DNA of 14,244 nt from Nitrososphaeria archaeon (GTDB taxonomy: Archaea; Thermoproteota; Nitrososphaeria; Nitrososphaerales; Nitrososphaeraceae): positions 1 to 14,244 of the forward strand of contig JAJPIN010000201.1 of assembly GCA_021324715.1 (NCBI GenBank), written 5' to 3'. The notes beneath the pieces were generated by a model that saw only the letters and a list, made by a program, of their open reading frames with translations, was not told the origin of the DNA and ran no database searches. Both the position numbers and the translations under genes were made by a program. The first letter of the stretch is position 1. Each line of letters starts with the position of its first letter. Shown here in pieces: positions 1 to 7,365 of this stretch.

Positions 1-374
1 ACAGTCAATAGATAAGTACAGAATAGAGGAATGACAAAGTTGGCACTGAAACTGTCGACCACCTTAGGACATACTTATGTCATATCCTATTCTTTAATTG
101 CTGTCATATCCAAGTTGCCATAAATACTCAAATTATGCATCACACTATCCGTATTATATTTCTATTTTTTAAATTTCGTCAAGATATGGAAAATTGGCAG
201 AACTAATTATCTTCTATTTATGAGATCATAAATGCGGCGTGACTATTTGAGATATCATTAAAAATAATCGATAATAGTTTAATTTAACTCAAATTAAGAT
301 TCTCTTTCAACTAATCGAATGTTCGACAAAAAGATCCGCATATAAAAGGCATCATTAGATTAATCCACGTACCA
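1..374. other. Left-edge non-coding region
   Basis: No convincing gene lies here. One plus-strand frame is open from the edge to a stop at 32-34 and could be the last ten codons of a gene outside the window, but that is too short to judge. A 10-bp direct repeat (tgtcatatcc) occurs at 78-87 and 102-111, and a short inverted repeat (gacat/atgtc) lies at about 69-81. The right end holds the TATA box of the following hydrolase gene. Confidence 0.6.
341..347 (+). promoter_or_regulatory. TATA box of alpha/beta hydrolase gene
   Basis: The heptamer tataaaa is centred about 30 bp before the ATG at 375. Archaeal TATA boxes set transcription about 26-27 bp downstream, which puts the predicted start near 371 and gives an almost leaderless mRNA. 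There is no Shine-Dalgarno sequence before the ATG, which fits. Confidence 0.6.
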
Positions 375-1202
375 ATGGAAGACAAATCTATCCTACTAAA
401 TAATAATATTAAAATGAGATACTTGGAATCAATACACGGAAATAGGGTTACTAATAAACACGTCTTGTTTATACATGGTCTTGGTTCGTCGGCCGATAGA
501 TGGTTAGATATTCCCGACGCGTTATCAATGTATTATCACACAATAGCTATTGATCTAATAGGCTTTGGAGGAAGTGACAAGCCAACAGACGTTAATTACA
601 CCATCGAAAAATTCTCAGAATTCATCCTAGAATTTATTGAGAAAATTGGGATTAGTGGTGATGATAAAAAAATTACACTAGTAGGGCATTCACTAGGAGG
701 ATACATAGCTGTTGAATTTGCTATAAGAAATATGGCACTGATAGAAAAACTTGTGTTATTAGATTCTTCAGGCTTTCTGAAAGAGCCAACTCCTCTACTT
801 GAGCAATATCTTAATGCTGCTAATTATCCTACATATGACAACGTGAGGAGTGTATTTGAACAACTGGTATCTCAGCCCTGGAAGGTCTTACCCGTTGTTG
901 TTAACACCTTTATAACATGGATTAGCTCACCTGGAGCAAAATATCCTTTTTTGTCAGCTTACCAAAATAGTACTACGACGCAAATTGACTTATCAAGATT
1001 AAAGTCGATTCAAGATATTCCTACATTGATAATATGGGGCAGAAACGATAATTTGATACCAATAGAGCATAGCAAGCCGTTCAAGCAGGTATTTAAGAAT
1101 TACAAACTGAAAATGATAGAAGATGCTGGGCATGCCCCCTTCATTGAGAAACCCGCTATAATATGCGAATTATTGCATTCATTTCTATCAGAAAAAAATT
1201 GA
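375..1202 (+). CDS. alpha/beta hydrolase fold protein
   Basis: This is a 275-residue single-domain alpha/beta hydrolase, probably a cytosolic esterase, lipase or C-C bond hydrolase of unknown substrate. The oxyanion-hole motif HGLGSS is at residues 34-39. The nucleophile elbow GHSLGG is at 104-109 with Ser106. The acid is Asp225 in WGRND, and the base is His253 in GHAPFIEKP. The triad order and spacing, and the total length, are typical of the BioH/MhpC-like group (AB_hydrolase_1). There is no signal peptide or membrane segment. The ATG at 375 is preferred because a TATA box at 341-347 predicts transcription from about 371. The gene stands alone: the next gene on this strand starts 292 bp later with its own promoter. 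The fold and catalytic residues are clear; the substrate cannot be read from the sequence. Confidence 0.92.
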   Translation: MEDKSILLNNNIKMRYLESIHGNRVTNKHVLFIHGLGSSADRWLDIPDALSMYYHTIAIDLIGFGGSDKPTDVNYTIEKFSEFILEFIEKIGISGDDKKITLVGHSLGGYIAVEFAIRNMALIEKLVLLDSSGFLKEPTPLLEQYLNAANYPTYDNVRSVFEQLVSQPWKVLPVVVNTFITWISSPGAKYPFLSAYQNSTTTQIDLSRLKSIQDIPTLIIWGRNDNLIPIEHSKPFKQVFKNYKLKMIEDAGHAPFIEKPAIICELLHSFLSEKN

Positions 1203-1258
1203 TATGTGTATGAATCGTCTAACTGAAGATTATATTGTCTAATAATTTATCTTAGGAA

Positions 1259-1375
1259 ATGCCGTTAATAAAAGGTACGAGCAGCAAAGACACTATGTTA
1301 AATATCTCAGTATCCAGATTTAGATGGCGCAATAGAATTAATATCGTAGGCTATATGATGAAAGAGTATATCTAG
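1259..1375 (+). CDS. Possible 38-codon ORF (doubtful)
   Basis: An ATG at 1259 opens 38 codons ending in TAG. The N-terminus reads MPLIKGTSSKDTM and the rest is basic. A TATA-like gattatatt at 1228-1236 is placed so that transcription would begin almost at this ATG, the leaderless arrangement seen for neighbouring genes. There is no recognised domain and no Shine-Dalgarno sequence, and short ORFs arise by chance. It lies in the 292-bp gap between the hydrolase and the antiporter, which otherwise shows nothing but the antiporter promoter. Confidence 0.2.
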   Translation: MPLIKGTSSKDTMLNISVSRFRWRNRINIVGYMMKEYI

Positions 1376-1452
1376 TCTGTAAAATAGTAATGAAACACAA
1401 TTTCGTACAAAATTCTGGATCCATTGTCAGTTACTACAAAACTTTTAAGATA

Positions 1453-1460
1453 TTTATAAT
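1453..1460 (+). promoter_or_regulatory. TATA box of CPA2 antiporter gene
   Basis: The octamer tttataat is centred about 38 bp before the ATG at 1495, giving a predicted TSS near 1483 and a 12-nt leader. A GGAG at 1481-1484 lies 10 nt before the start codon, at the edge of the predicted transcript, so its use as a ribosome binding site is uncertain. Confidence 0.5.
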
Positions 1461-1494
1461 GAGGTGTGTAATGCTTACTGGGAGATAGTGTACA

Positions 1495-2715
1495 ATGGTA
1501 ATTGAAATCGGTGCTATTTTGCAGGATTTTACGATAATCATGATTGTTGCATCTATAATGGCAATGATTTCATACAAACTCAAGCAACCAATGGTAATAG
1601 GATATATCATCGCAGGCATGATAATCGGACCTTATACTCCACCTTTCAGTCTGATAAGTAATTTTGATGTTCTCAATCTGTTTGCTGAGATAGGCGTTAT
1701 TTTACTCTTGTTTGTAGTTGGTATGGAGTTCCCTATAGAAAAATTAAGGAGGATCGGAAAAAAGGCATTGGTCATAGCGTTCAGCGAGGCGTTAGGTACA
1801 TTTACAGCGGGGTATTTGGTATGTCAAGCCGCAAATTACTCGCTCGCTGATAGTCTCTTTCTGGCGTTGGCCATTTCAGTAACAAGTACTGTAATTGTAA
1901 TGCGCATTTTGGATGAACTTGGAATGATTAAAGAAGAAGCCTCAGTAATAATATTGGGTGTTGCTGTAATTGAAGACATTATAATCATATCTATGCTAGC
2001 AGTACTACAATCGGTTTCGTCCACTGGCCAATTATCCAGCATTGAGTTAATCATATCCATTGGTTCAGTCCTTGCATTTATTGGGGGAGTTTTATTCATA
2101 GGTTCAAAGACAGTACCAAAGTTAGTAAATCTAATTGGTAAAGCCAATCAACATGATGTTCTGGTTGTTGCGATCCTTGGTGTCGCATTTGGCTTATCAT
2201 ATCTAGCATATGAGATCGGAATATCTGTGGCTACGGGAGCGTTCTTCGCGGGGGTATTGATTGCAGAGTCAAAAGTTCACTCCGTTACCCGTGTGTTAGC
2301 TACACCGCTTAAGGACATGTTTGGAGCAATATTTTTTGTCTCCATAGGTGCTTTAATGGATATTACAAAAATACCTAGTCTTATTTTGCCAGCCCTTCTA
2401 CTCATAGGGATATCAATAGGAGCAAAATTTTTCACTGTATACCTGTCTGCAAGATCTCAAGGATATAATACCAAAGCGTCGTTAAAGGCTGCTTTTGGTC
2501 TCTCATCATCAGGAGGAGAGCTTGCCCTAGTTGTGGCTAAGGGTGGAGCTGATGTGGGAACTACAAGTTCCTTTGTGTTGCCAATGGTAGGTACGATGAC
2601 TATAATTACAACTTTTATCACTCCATATCTAATAAAAATGGGATGGAAACTTGTAGATAATAGCGATGGTATGGGGAGAAAATTTTCACTTGGTTTTAGG
2701 AGAAATAAGAAGTAA
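1495..2715 (+). CDS. CPA2-family (Kef-type) cation/proton antiporter
   Basis: This is a polytopic membrane protein of 406 residues. It corresponds to the Na+/H+ exchanger domain (PF00999) of the CPA2 group, which exchanges K+ or Na+ for protons. Diagnostic stretches are KQPMVIGYIIAGMIIGP near residue 30, EIGVILLLFVVGMEF around residues 66-80, a Ser/Thr-rich SVTSTVIV segment, and GAFFAGVLIAES in the second half. The ion-binding Asp is Asp161. It is preceded by Glu160, where Kef proteins usually have Gln and electrogenic relatives Asp. The protein stops after the membrane domain and lacks the C-terminal TrkA-N/RCK domain of KefB and KefC, so ligand gating of that kind is not encoded here. It converges on the next gene with a 46-bp gap. 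The family call is firm; ion selectivity is not known. Confidence 0.9.
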   Translation: MVIEIGAILQDFTIIMIVASIMAMISYKLKQPMVIGYIIAGMIIGPYTPPFSLISNFDVLNLFAEIGVILLLFVVGMEFPIEKLRRIGKKALVIAFSEALGTFTAGYLVCQAANYSLADSLFLALAISVTSTVIVMRILDELGMIKEEASVIILGVAVIEDIIIISMLAVLQSVSSTGQLSSIELIISIGSVLAFIGGVLFIGSKTVPKLVNLIGKANQHDVLVVAILGVAFGLSYLAYEIGISVATGAFFAGVLIAESKVHSVTRVLATPLKDMFGAIFFVSIGALMDITKIPSLILPALLLIGISIGAKFFTVYLSARSQGYNTKASLKAAFGLSSSGGELALVVAKGGADVGTTSSFVLPMVGTMTIITTFITPYLIKMGWKLVDNSDGMGRKFSLGFRRNKK

Positions 2716-2743
2716 TGAAGCTCGGATAAAAATGGTTTGAAAA

Positions 2744-2759
2744 TATATAATATTATATA
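2744..2759. terminator. AT-only palindrome between convergent genes
   Basis: A perfect 16-bp palindrome (tatataatattatata) lies between the antiporter stop at 2715 and the end of the minus-strand gene at 2762. The position would suit a bidirectional terminator, but a stem made only of A and T is weak and the composition makes chance occurrence likely. Confidence 0.25.
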
Positions 2760-2761
2760 AT

Positions 2762-3142
2762 TCAGCTGTTAATAATTTCTTCTATGGATTCATCGTTACC
2801 AATATGTCCATGTCTGACTAGTTGTTCTACGCATATGGTAAAACCTATATGTGCACAATCATCAGATTTACAAAAATTGCAGTACGGTATACCAGATGTT
2901 AATCTAACTTCAATTTCCTTTGATAACGATGTGTCATATAGTACTGCATGCACATCATTGACAAATCTAATTAAAACTATTTGATTGTCAGATGTAAGTG
3001 ATTTCTTATCAGGTGAGCCCATCCATTGCATAAAAGCTTCGGTACCGTCCTCTATTGTTACGCAATTGGTTAACTGGCGATTGCCGTCAGGAGGTTCATC
3101 CGAGTCTGAATTTTCTTCCGACTTGTGAGGATTTTGTGTCAA
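2762..3142 (-). CDS. Small Cys/His (zinc-finger-like) protein
   Basis: This is a 126-residue soluble protein I do not recognise as a named family. The first 35 residues are acidic and probably disordered. The middle (about 50-85) looks like a beta-rich segment. Residues 88-98 carry a compact cluster, Cys88-x2-Cys91-x4-Cys96-x-His98, with another Cys at 104. The C-x-H ending resembles a SWIM-type zinc finger, although SWIM has C-x-C at the start, so this would be a variant. It probably binds zinc and may contact nucleic acid or protein, but that is inference. The start is TTG: the frame has no upstream ATG and the first internal Met is residue 38. A weak AAAGG lies about 8 nt before the TTG. 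It is transcribed divergently from the HtrA gene. Confidence 0.75.
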   Translation of the reverse strand: MTQNPHKSEENSDSDEPPDGNRQLTNCVTIEDGTEAFMQWMGSPDKKSLTSDNQIVLIRFVNDVHAVLYDTSLSKEIEVRLTSGIPYCNFCKSDDCAHIGFTICVEQLVRHGHIGNDESIEEIINS

Positions 3143-3183
3143 ATATATTGCCTTTATTCTTGTTATTGTTTAATGAGGATATC

Positions 3184-3192
3184 ATATTTTAA
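3184..3192 (-). promoter_or_regulatory. TATA box of Cys/His protein gene
   Basis: On the minus strand this reads ttaaaatat, centred about 46 bp before the TTG at 3142. It predicts a TSS near 3162 and a leader of about 20 nt, long enough to include the weak AAAGG ribosome binding site. Confidence 0.4.
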
Positions 3193-3327
3193 CATATAGT
3201 TGAAATGGCGAGGACAATCGGATATTTAGATGATAATACCGTTTCAATTCCGAAGAATCTGTCTTCTATGATCTTTCGTGATAGAACCTCTTAACTTATT
3301 GTTAAACTATCATATTGCATATACGAT

Positions 3328-3340
3328 ATATATATAAATA
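3328..3340 (+). promoter_or_regulatory. TATA box of HtrA gene (and upstream ORF)
   Basis: A strong run containing tatataaat lies here. It predicts transcription from about 3362, which is 4 nt before the ATG of a 12-codon upstream ORF and 48 nt before the HtrA ATG. A second TATA-like stretch at 3353-3361 would give a start near 3384, downstream of that upstream ATG. Which box is used decides whether the upstream ORF is translated. Confidence 0.5.
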
Positions 3341-3365
3341 GACTAATACCTCTATATTATATCGT

Positions 3366-3404
3366 ATGACCGATATGATGTATGATGAAGTGATAGCAAA
3401 TTGA
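3366..3404 (+). other. Upstream ORF, 12 codons, before HtrA gene
   Basis: ATG at 3366 reads MTDMMYDEVIAN and stops with TGA at 3402-3404, five nucleotides before the HtrA ATG at 3410 and in a different frame. It would be a leaderless ORF if transcription starts at about 3362. The closeness of stop and start would allow translational coupling or reinitiation. No peptide homology is apparent. Confidence 0.35.
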
Positions 3405-3409
3405 TACCA

Positions 3410-4360
3410 ATGTCAGAAGAATCAATTGTAAATGCAGTTGAAAAAGTCAGCAAGAGTGTAGTTAACATCGCCAGTGTTAGGATGATGCAAGATCAGCTCT
3501 TCAGGGTATTTCCAGTACAAGGTGTAGGCTCAGGTGTCATCATAGACAGTAGAGGACATATACTTACAAACAATCATGTGATCGATGGGACTGATAGAAT
3601 AAGAGTAACCCTTGGTGATTCAAAACAGGTAAGCGCAAAAGTTGTAGGCACAGATGAAGAAACTGATCTAGCTGTACTTACGGCCGAGCCTCTTGAGATA
3701 AATACGCGTAATGAGGTTAATTTTCAACCTGCGAATTTGGGAAACTCAGAGGAGCTTAAGGTTGGACAAATAGTCATGGCGCTCGGTAACCCATTTGGAC
3801 TAACTGGGGGACCAACAGTAACGGCCGGAATTATTAGTTCGTTAAATAGAAACGTACAATTTGAAAATGGGATATTAGAGTTAGTACAAACTGATGCAGC
3901 AATAAATCCAGGAAATTCAGGCGGTCCCCTAATTAACACAAAGGGTGAAGTAGTAGCAATAAATACAGCAAAAATTCCTTATGGGCAAGGAATTGGGTTT
4001 GCAGTTCCAATTAATACGGTAAAATTGATACTAGATGATTTGATAGAGAATGGGCATGTCATACGACCGTGGCTCGGTATAAGCACAGTAAAGTTGAACC
4101 CTAGATTGGCTAGCTTTTACAGATTGCCACTAGTACACGGTGCACTAATAGTCAACGTAGAACCGTTTAGTCCTGCAGAAAATGCAGGATTGCGAAGAGG
4201 AGACATAATCGAAGAAATAGACAGAAACAAGATAGACAGTCCTTCACAAATATCTTCTTATATAAGAAAGAAAAAGGCCGTACATGATAAAGTAACAGTC
4301 ATAGTTAACAGATATGGCAGAGTTTATGAAATACCTTTTCAGATGGAGGCTCATCCATAA
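3410..4360 (+). CDS. HtrA/DegP-type serine protease with one PDZ domain
   Basis: This is a 316-residue trypsin-fold protease of the HtrA/Deg family (S1C), which degrades or holds misfolded proteins. The catalytic triad is complete: His56 in NNHV, Asp86 in ETDLAVL, and Ser170 in GNSGGP. The glycine-rich GVGSGVIIDSRGHILTNNHV stretch is typical of the family. A single PDZ domain fills about residues 222-316 and includes GLRRGDIIEEID. There is no signal peptide or N-terminal membrane anchor, so the protein as read is cytosolic, unlike bacterial periplasmic DegP. I chose the ATG at 3410. A TTG three codons upstream (3401) is in frame but overlaps the stop of a short upstream ORF. The gene converges on a CHRD gene with a 23-bp gap. 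Confidence 0.95.
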   Translation: MSEESIVNAVEKVSKSVVNIASVRMMQDQLFRVFPVQGVGSGVIIDSRGHILTNNHVIDGTDRIRVTLGDSKQVSAKVVGTDEETDLAVLTAEPLEINTRNEVNFQPANLGNSEELKVGQIVMALGNPFGLTGGPTVTAGIISSLNRNVQFENGILELVQTDAAINPGNSGGPLINTKGEVVAINTAKIPYGQGIGFAVPINTVKLILDDLIENGHVIRPWLGISTVKLNPRLASFYRLPLVHGALIVNVEPFSPAENAGLRRGDIIEEIDRNKIDSPSQISSYIRKKKAVHDKVTVIVNRYGRVYEIPFQMEAHP

Positions 4361-4383
4361 ATCATTTCACTATGTGATTGAGA

Positions 4384-4872
4384 TTAGCCAATCTGACCAC
4401 GGATGGCTCCGTCCTTAAATTCGTCGGTATGTACGTTTACATAGATACTTGAGTTTTTCATTTGACTTACAAGATTGGAAACTTCCTTACCTTTCAGTGG
4501 ACCTTGTAATTCATCCTTTGTTATATTTCCGCTCAACGATATGGTTGAATTCCCTCCAGTAGCAGATTTATTTCCCGCTAAAACAGCTACAACATCACCG
4601 TTTTGACCCTTAACTCCTTCGTGCAAATGTGCCCCTGTTATTTTATTTAGTCCACTGATACTAACCCAATAAGCAATTTGTGCACCACCGTTAACCTCTT
4701 GGAACTTGGCCCAAGCATTAGCATCAGATTTAGTTGGGGGAACTTCCTCTTTGCCCGACAGAAATGTGATAATCATATTGCCTTGTTGAGCTTGAGTTTG
4801 TTGCATGATGACAAAAGGTGTTGCTATCATTATCAAAGTTGTCGCTATAACAGTTATGAAAGTAGATTTCAT
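4384..4872 (-). CDS. Secreted CHRD-domain protein (first paralogue)
   Basis: This is a 162-residue exported protein with a CHRD domain (PF07452), a beta-sandwich first described in chordin and common in Thaumarchaeota; its role in archaea is unknown. Residues 1-28 form a signal peptide: Lys2, a hydrophobic core, then TQA before a likely cleavage at 28/29. The domain covers about 33-161, with GAHLHEG at 80-86 (two His), GPLKGK near 124-129, YVNVHT at 144-149 and the terminal GAIRGQI. The ATG at 4872 is preferred because it opens directly with the signal peptide. An in-frame TTG at 4935 would add 21 residues before it and has its own TATA-like run at about 4971-4980, so it cannot be excluded. 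A second paralogue lies at 13024-13572. Confidence 0.88.
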   Translation of the reverse strand: MKSTFITVIATTLIMIATPFVIMQQTQAQQGNMIITFLSGKEEVPPTKSDANAWAKFQEVNGGAQIAYWVSISGLNKITGAHLHEGVKGQNGDVVAVLAGNKSATGGNSTISLSGNITKDELQGPLKGKEVSNLVSQMKNSSIYVNVHTDEFKDGAIRGQIG

Positions 4873-4990
4873 TAAAATCCTATACTGCAATCTATCCACA
4901 TATGTTTTTCTATTCACTTGCTCAATGAATAACAAATACTGAAGTAAAAATTATGATTTTTTGCTGAATACTCATATATATTACAACCAA

Positions 4991-6253
4991 TTAATGAATG
5001 TCAGAATTAGACTGAGACATTTTAGAGGATGTTTTTTTCAGATAATGGTTTAAAACAATTGGATTCACAACTAAATTAATTGCAATTAAGGGTACTACTA
5101 TACTAATGAATAGATCCTTGAATTGATAGTCTGGTGAAAGTGAGAGAACTAAAGCTACTGCTATGCCCCCTCTTAAACCTCCAATGGTTAGAATATTTTG
5201 CCATTGAAGAGGAATTCTAACCCTGAAGATTCTTAAGAATGCACTTCCGCTGTAAATTACTACTGCTCTGGAGAACATCATGATAGCAAATGGAGCTACT
5301 ATTATTATTATCAATGCAACACCGCTATTTTGATATGATTCTACTGCAAGTAAAGGAATTCCAATTACAAAAAACAAGATACTGTTTGTAACAAAACCTA
5401 GATAGTCCCAGTACTTGTGAAAGAGTTTCCTAACACCGGTTGAGACCTCTTTATGTCGCGTAACGATAAACATTGCAATAAATAAAGTCGTTACTATTGG
5501 AGATATATGTAAAAAGTGGTCAGCCACGATAAAACCACCGATAGCCAATCCTAAGGAAAAGGTGAAATCTACAAACTCATCAGCATTCCACTTGTCAAGA
5601 ATTTTCCCACCAATCCATCCTAGTCCAGTGCCAAAAGCAATTGCACCTAGCATTGACCAAATAAAAGAGACAGAGACATCTGCAAAAGAAAAAACAACGC
5701 CTGAAAATATTATACCTTTAACAACATTAAAAGAGATAACTCCGGTTGCGTCATTGAATAATGACTCTCCTTCTATGATTATATTCAATCTACGCGGAAT
5801 TGGGAACTTCTTAAATATTACTCCGACAGCTACGGGGTCGGTGGCAGCAAGAATAGTCCCGAGAAGTAAGGCGTCTATTAATGGAATGTGAAATATAAAA
5901 TTAACTCCAATTCCTATAATTAGTATAGTTAGTATTACTCCGATGATTGCAAAGTAGCCAATTGGAATAGCTTCATTTTTCATCTGTCCAACAGATAATT
6001 TGCGTCCAGAGTCAAAGATTAAAATTGGAATAATGACCAAGTATACTATTTCAGGTATAGTTTCAATTATCCCATAAAACTTGTCTACCTCGTGACTAAT
6101 AATAGGGACTATTGCTAACGTTGCTCCTAGAAACATTAAAATTGCAACTCCAGGTATAATGAAAGTTCTTGTATAACGGTGTACAGCCGAGATAGCAACT
6201 AGTAACAGGCTCAAACCGAGCATAAAAGTTACCAGTAACTCACTTTCGGCCAT
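4991..6253 (-). CDS. CPA1-family (NhaP-type) Na+/H+ antiporter
   Basis: This is a 420-residue polytopic membrane protein of the PF00999 exchanger family, CPA1/NhaP branch, which expels Na+ in exchange for protons. Hallmarks are ATDPVAV with Asp139, GESLFNDATGV with the ion-binding pair Asn167-Asp168, and the late GGLRGG motif with Arg361, equivalent to the essential Arg of archaeal NhaP1. An Asn-Asp pair, not Asp-Asp, is usual for electroneutral exchangers. About twelve hydrophobic segments span nearly the whole protein, and the short hydrophilic tail carries no regulatory domain. The start at 6253 (MAESEL) is favoured because a TATA-like element at 6277-6286 predicts transcription from about 6254. 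An ATG eight codons upstream at 6277 is the alternative. The gene is divergent from the isochorismatase gene. Confidence 0.93.
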   Translation of the reverse strand: MAESELLVTFMLGLSLLLVAISAVHRYTRTFIIPGVAILMFLGATLAIVPIISHEVDKFYGIIETIPEIVYLVIIPILIFDSGRKLSVGQMKNEAIPIGYFAIIGVILTILIIGIGVNFIFHIPLIDALLLGTILAATDPVAVGVIFKKFPIPRRLNIIIEGESLFNDATGVISFNVVKGIIFSGVVFSFADVSVSFIWSMLGAIAFGTGLGWIGGKILDKWNADEFVDFTFSLGLAIGGFIVADHFLHISPIVTTLFIAMFIVTRHKEVSTGVRKLFHKYWDYLGFVTNSILFFVIGIPLLAVESYQNSGVALIIIIVAPFAIMMFSRAVVIYSGSAFLRIFRVRIPLQWQNILTIGGLRGGIAVALVLSLSPDYQFKDLFISIVVPLIAINLVVNPIVLNHYLKKTSSKMSQSNSDIH

Positions 6254-6276
6254 GAGATACAGGATTTCTACCCGCA

Positions 6277-6286
6277 TTTAAGTATG
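6277..6286 (-). promoter_or_regulatory. TATA-like element of CPA1 antiporter gene
   Basis: The minus strand reads catacttaaa here. It predicts a TSS near 6254, almost at the ATG at 6253, and would place the upstream ATG at 6277 inside the promoter. The match to a TATA consensus is only moderate. Confidence 0.35.
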
Positions 6287-6406
6287 TTCTTTACTAATCT
6301 ATGATTTGATATCCCATCAAATAATCTGGAAAATAGGTGTCTGTGAGGATGATGATAATCTTTAAAAAATAAAATCAGTTGAGACTGAGGTACCAAGAGG
6401 ATACGC

Positions 6407-6416
6407 TTATATAATT
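6407..6416 (+). promoter_or_regulatory. TATA box of isochorismatase gene
   Basis: The sequence ttatataa within this stretch is centred about 30 bp before the ATG at 6441 and predicts a TSS near 6437. The mRNA would be leaderless or nearly so. No Shine-Dalgarno sequence is present. Confidence 0.6.
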
Positions 6417-6440
6417 TCAATTTTATAACGTCCACTGAAA

Positions 6441-7190
6441 ATGTTTCAGGCGAGTTTTCCATCAGGCCGTAAAATAGTACCTGCTTTGATAGTTGTAGAC
6501 ATGCAGAATGGTTTCGTAAGCAAAGGAGGCTCTTATGATAGGTTGGGGATGAACACCTCGAACTACCGAGAGATAATCCCCAAGCTTAGGAATATGATCG
6601 ATTACTGCAGGAGTAAAGATATTCCTATTTTTTATACCGAAGCTGTCAAGGAAGCTAGCGGAATTGACGTATTAACTAAAGTCCACAATTTTCTGCCAAA
6701 AACAAGACAGGAGCGACTAAAGATACCGATTTGCGTGAGGGGAACATGGGATGGTGTTACGATTGACGAATTAAAGCCTACCGAGAAGGACCATGTTGTA
6801 ATCAAACGAAGAGATTCAGCTTTCCAAGATACGGAGTTGCGAGTGTGGCTTCAGAGCGAAGGAATTAACCTGTTAATTTTTACGGGGATTGACACTTCAA
6901 TTTGCGTCGAGACGTCACTAAGAGAAGGATTTAACATAGGATACGATGTAGCGCTAATATCTGATGCTACAGCCTCAGGTAATGAAGAACATTACAAGAC
7001 CACCCTGGAAAGAGTAAGGGATTATTATGGATTGGTAATGAGCATAGACCGTTTTAAAAAAGCGATTAATCATTTGGATGAATGGAGGAAGAACAAAGCA
7101 GACGGAAGTCACCTGCCAGAAGAAGTTTGGAATACATTTCTTGATGAGTTTGAATTACTAGATCCAAGATCGTTTGCTCTCAATAGCTGA
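6441..7190 (+). CDS. Isochorismatase-family cysteine hydrolase
   Basis: This is a 249-residue cytosolic hydrolase of the isochorismatase fold (PF00857), a group that includes nicotinamidases, N-carbamoyl amidases and ureidoacrylate hydrolases. The catalytic triad is visible: Asp20 in VVDMQNGF, Lys122 in VVIKRRDSAF, and Cys155 in GIDTSICVETS. The cis-peptide region before the Cys and the following GYDVALISDATAS segment also fit. About 40 residues follow the core as a hydrophilic, helical tail ending DPRSFALNS, longer than in small nicotinamidases. It lacks the Asp-x-His metal site of nicotinamidases at the usual place, so a carbamoyl or ureido amidase activity is more likely than nicotinamide hydrolysis; this is inference. 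The start is set by a TATA box at 6407-6416. Confidence 0.92.
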   Translation: MFQASFPSGRKIVPALIVVDMQNGFVSKGGSYDRLGMNTSNYREIIPKLRNMIDYCRSKDIPIFYTEAVKEASGIDVLTKVHNFLPKTRQERLKIPICVRGTWDGVTIDELKPTEKDHVVIKRRDSAFQDTELRVWLQSEGINLLIFTGIDTSICVETSLREGFNIGYDVALISDATASGNEEHYKTTLERVRDYYGLVMSIDRFKKAINHLDEWRKNKADGSHLPEEVWNTFLDEFELLDPRSFALNS

Positions 7191-7333
7191 GGATCATACT
7201 GCAGTCCCTTTATCAAATTCATCCGATCTCCCATAGTCAACGATTTGGAATAATGCCATTCCTTAAACTACAAAAATTAGCGATACACTTGTGTCCAGCT
7301 CTTCACTGGCAAACACGAAAAATATGCAATTCT

Positions 7334-7359
7334 TAATATTTACCGAGGCATAAATATTA
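7334..7359 (-). terminator. Stem-loop after DUF1622 gene
   Basis: A perfect 9-bp inverted repeat (taatattta / taaatatta) flanks an 8-nt loop (ccgaggca). It begins 6 nt beyond the DUF1622 stop, in the 175-bp gap between convergent genes. On the minus strand a short T-rich tract follows at about 7312-7318. It could end transcription of the DUF1622 gene, although archaeal termination usually relies on T-runs more than hairpins. Confidence 0.4.
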
Positions 7360-7365
7360 CAATAA

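Noticed and set aside
2..34. Possible last ten codons of a gene entering from the left edge
   Set aside because: Ten codons are too few to distinguish from chance, and no motif is visible.
1836..2147. A 103-codon minus-strand ORF within the CPA2 antiporter gene
   Set aside because: It is antisense to a well-supported membrane protein and has no promoter or recognisable domain.
5562..5891. A 109-codon plus-strand ORF within the NhaP antiporter gene
   Set aside because: It is an antisense shadow; the minus-strand frame carries the conserved antiporter motifs at this place.
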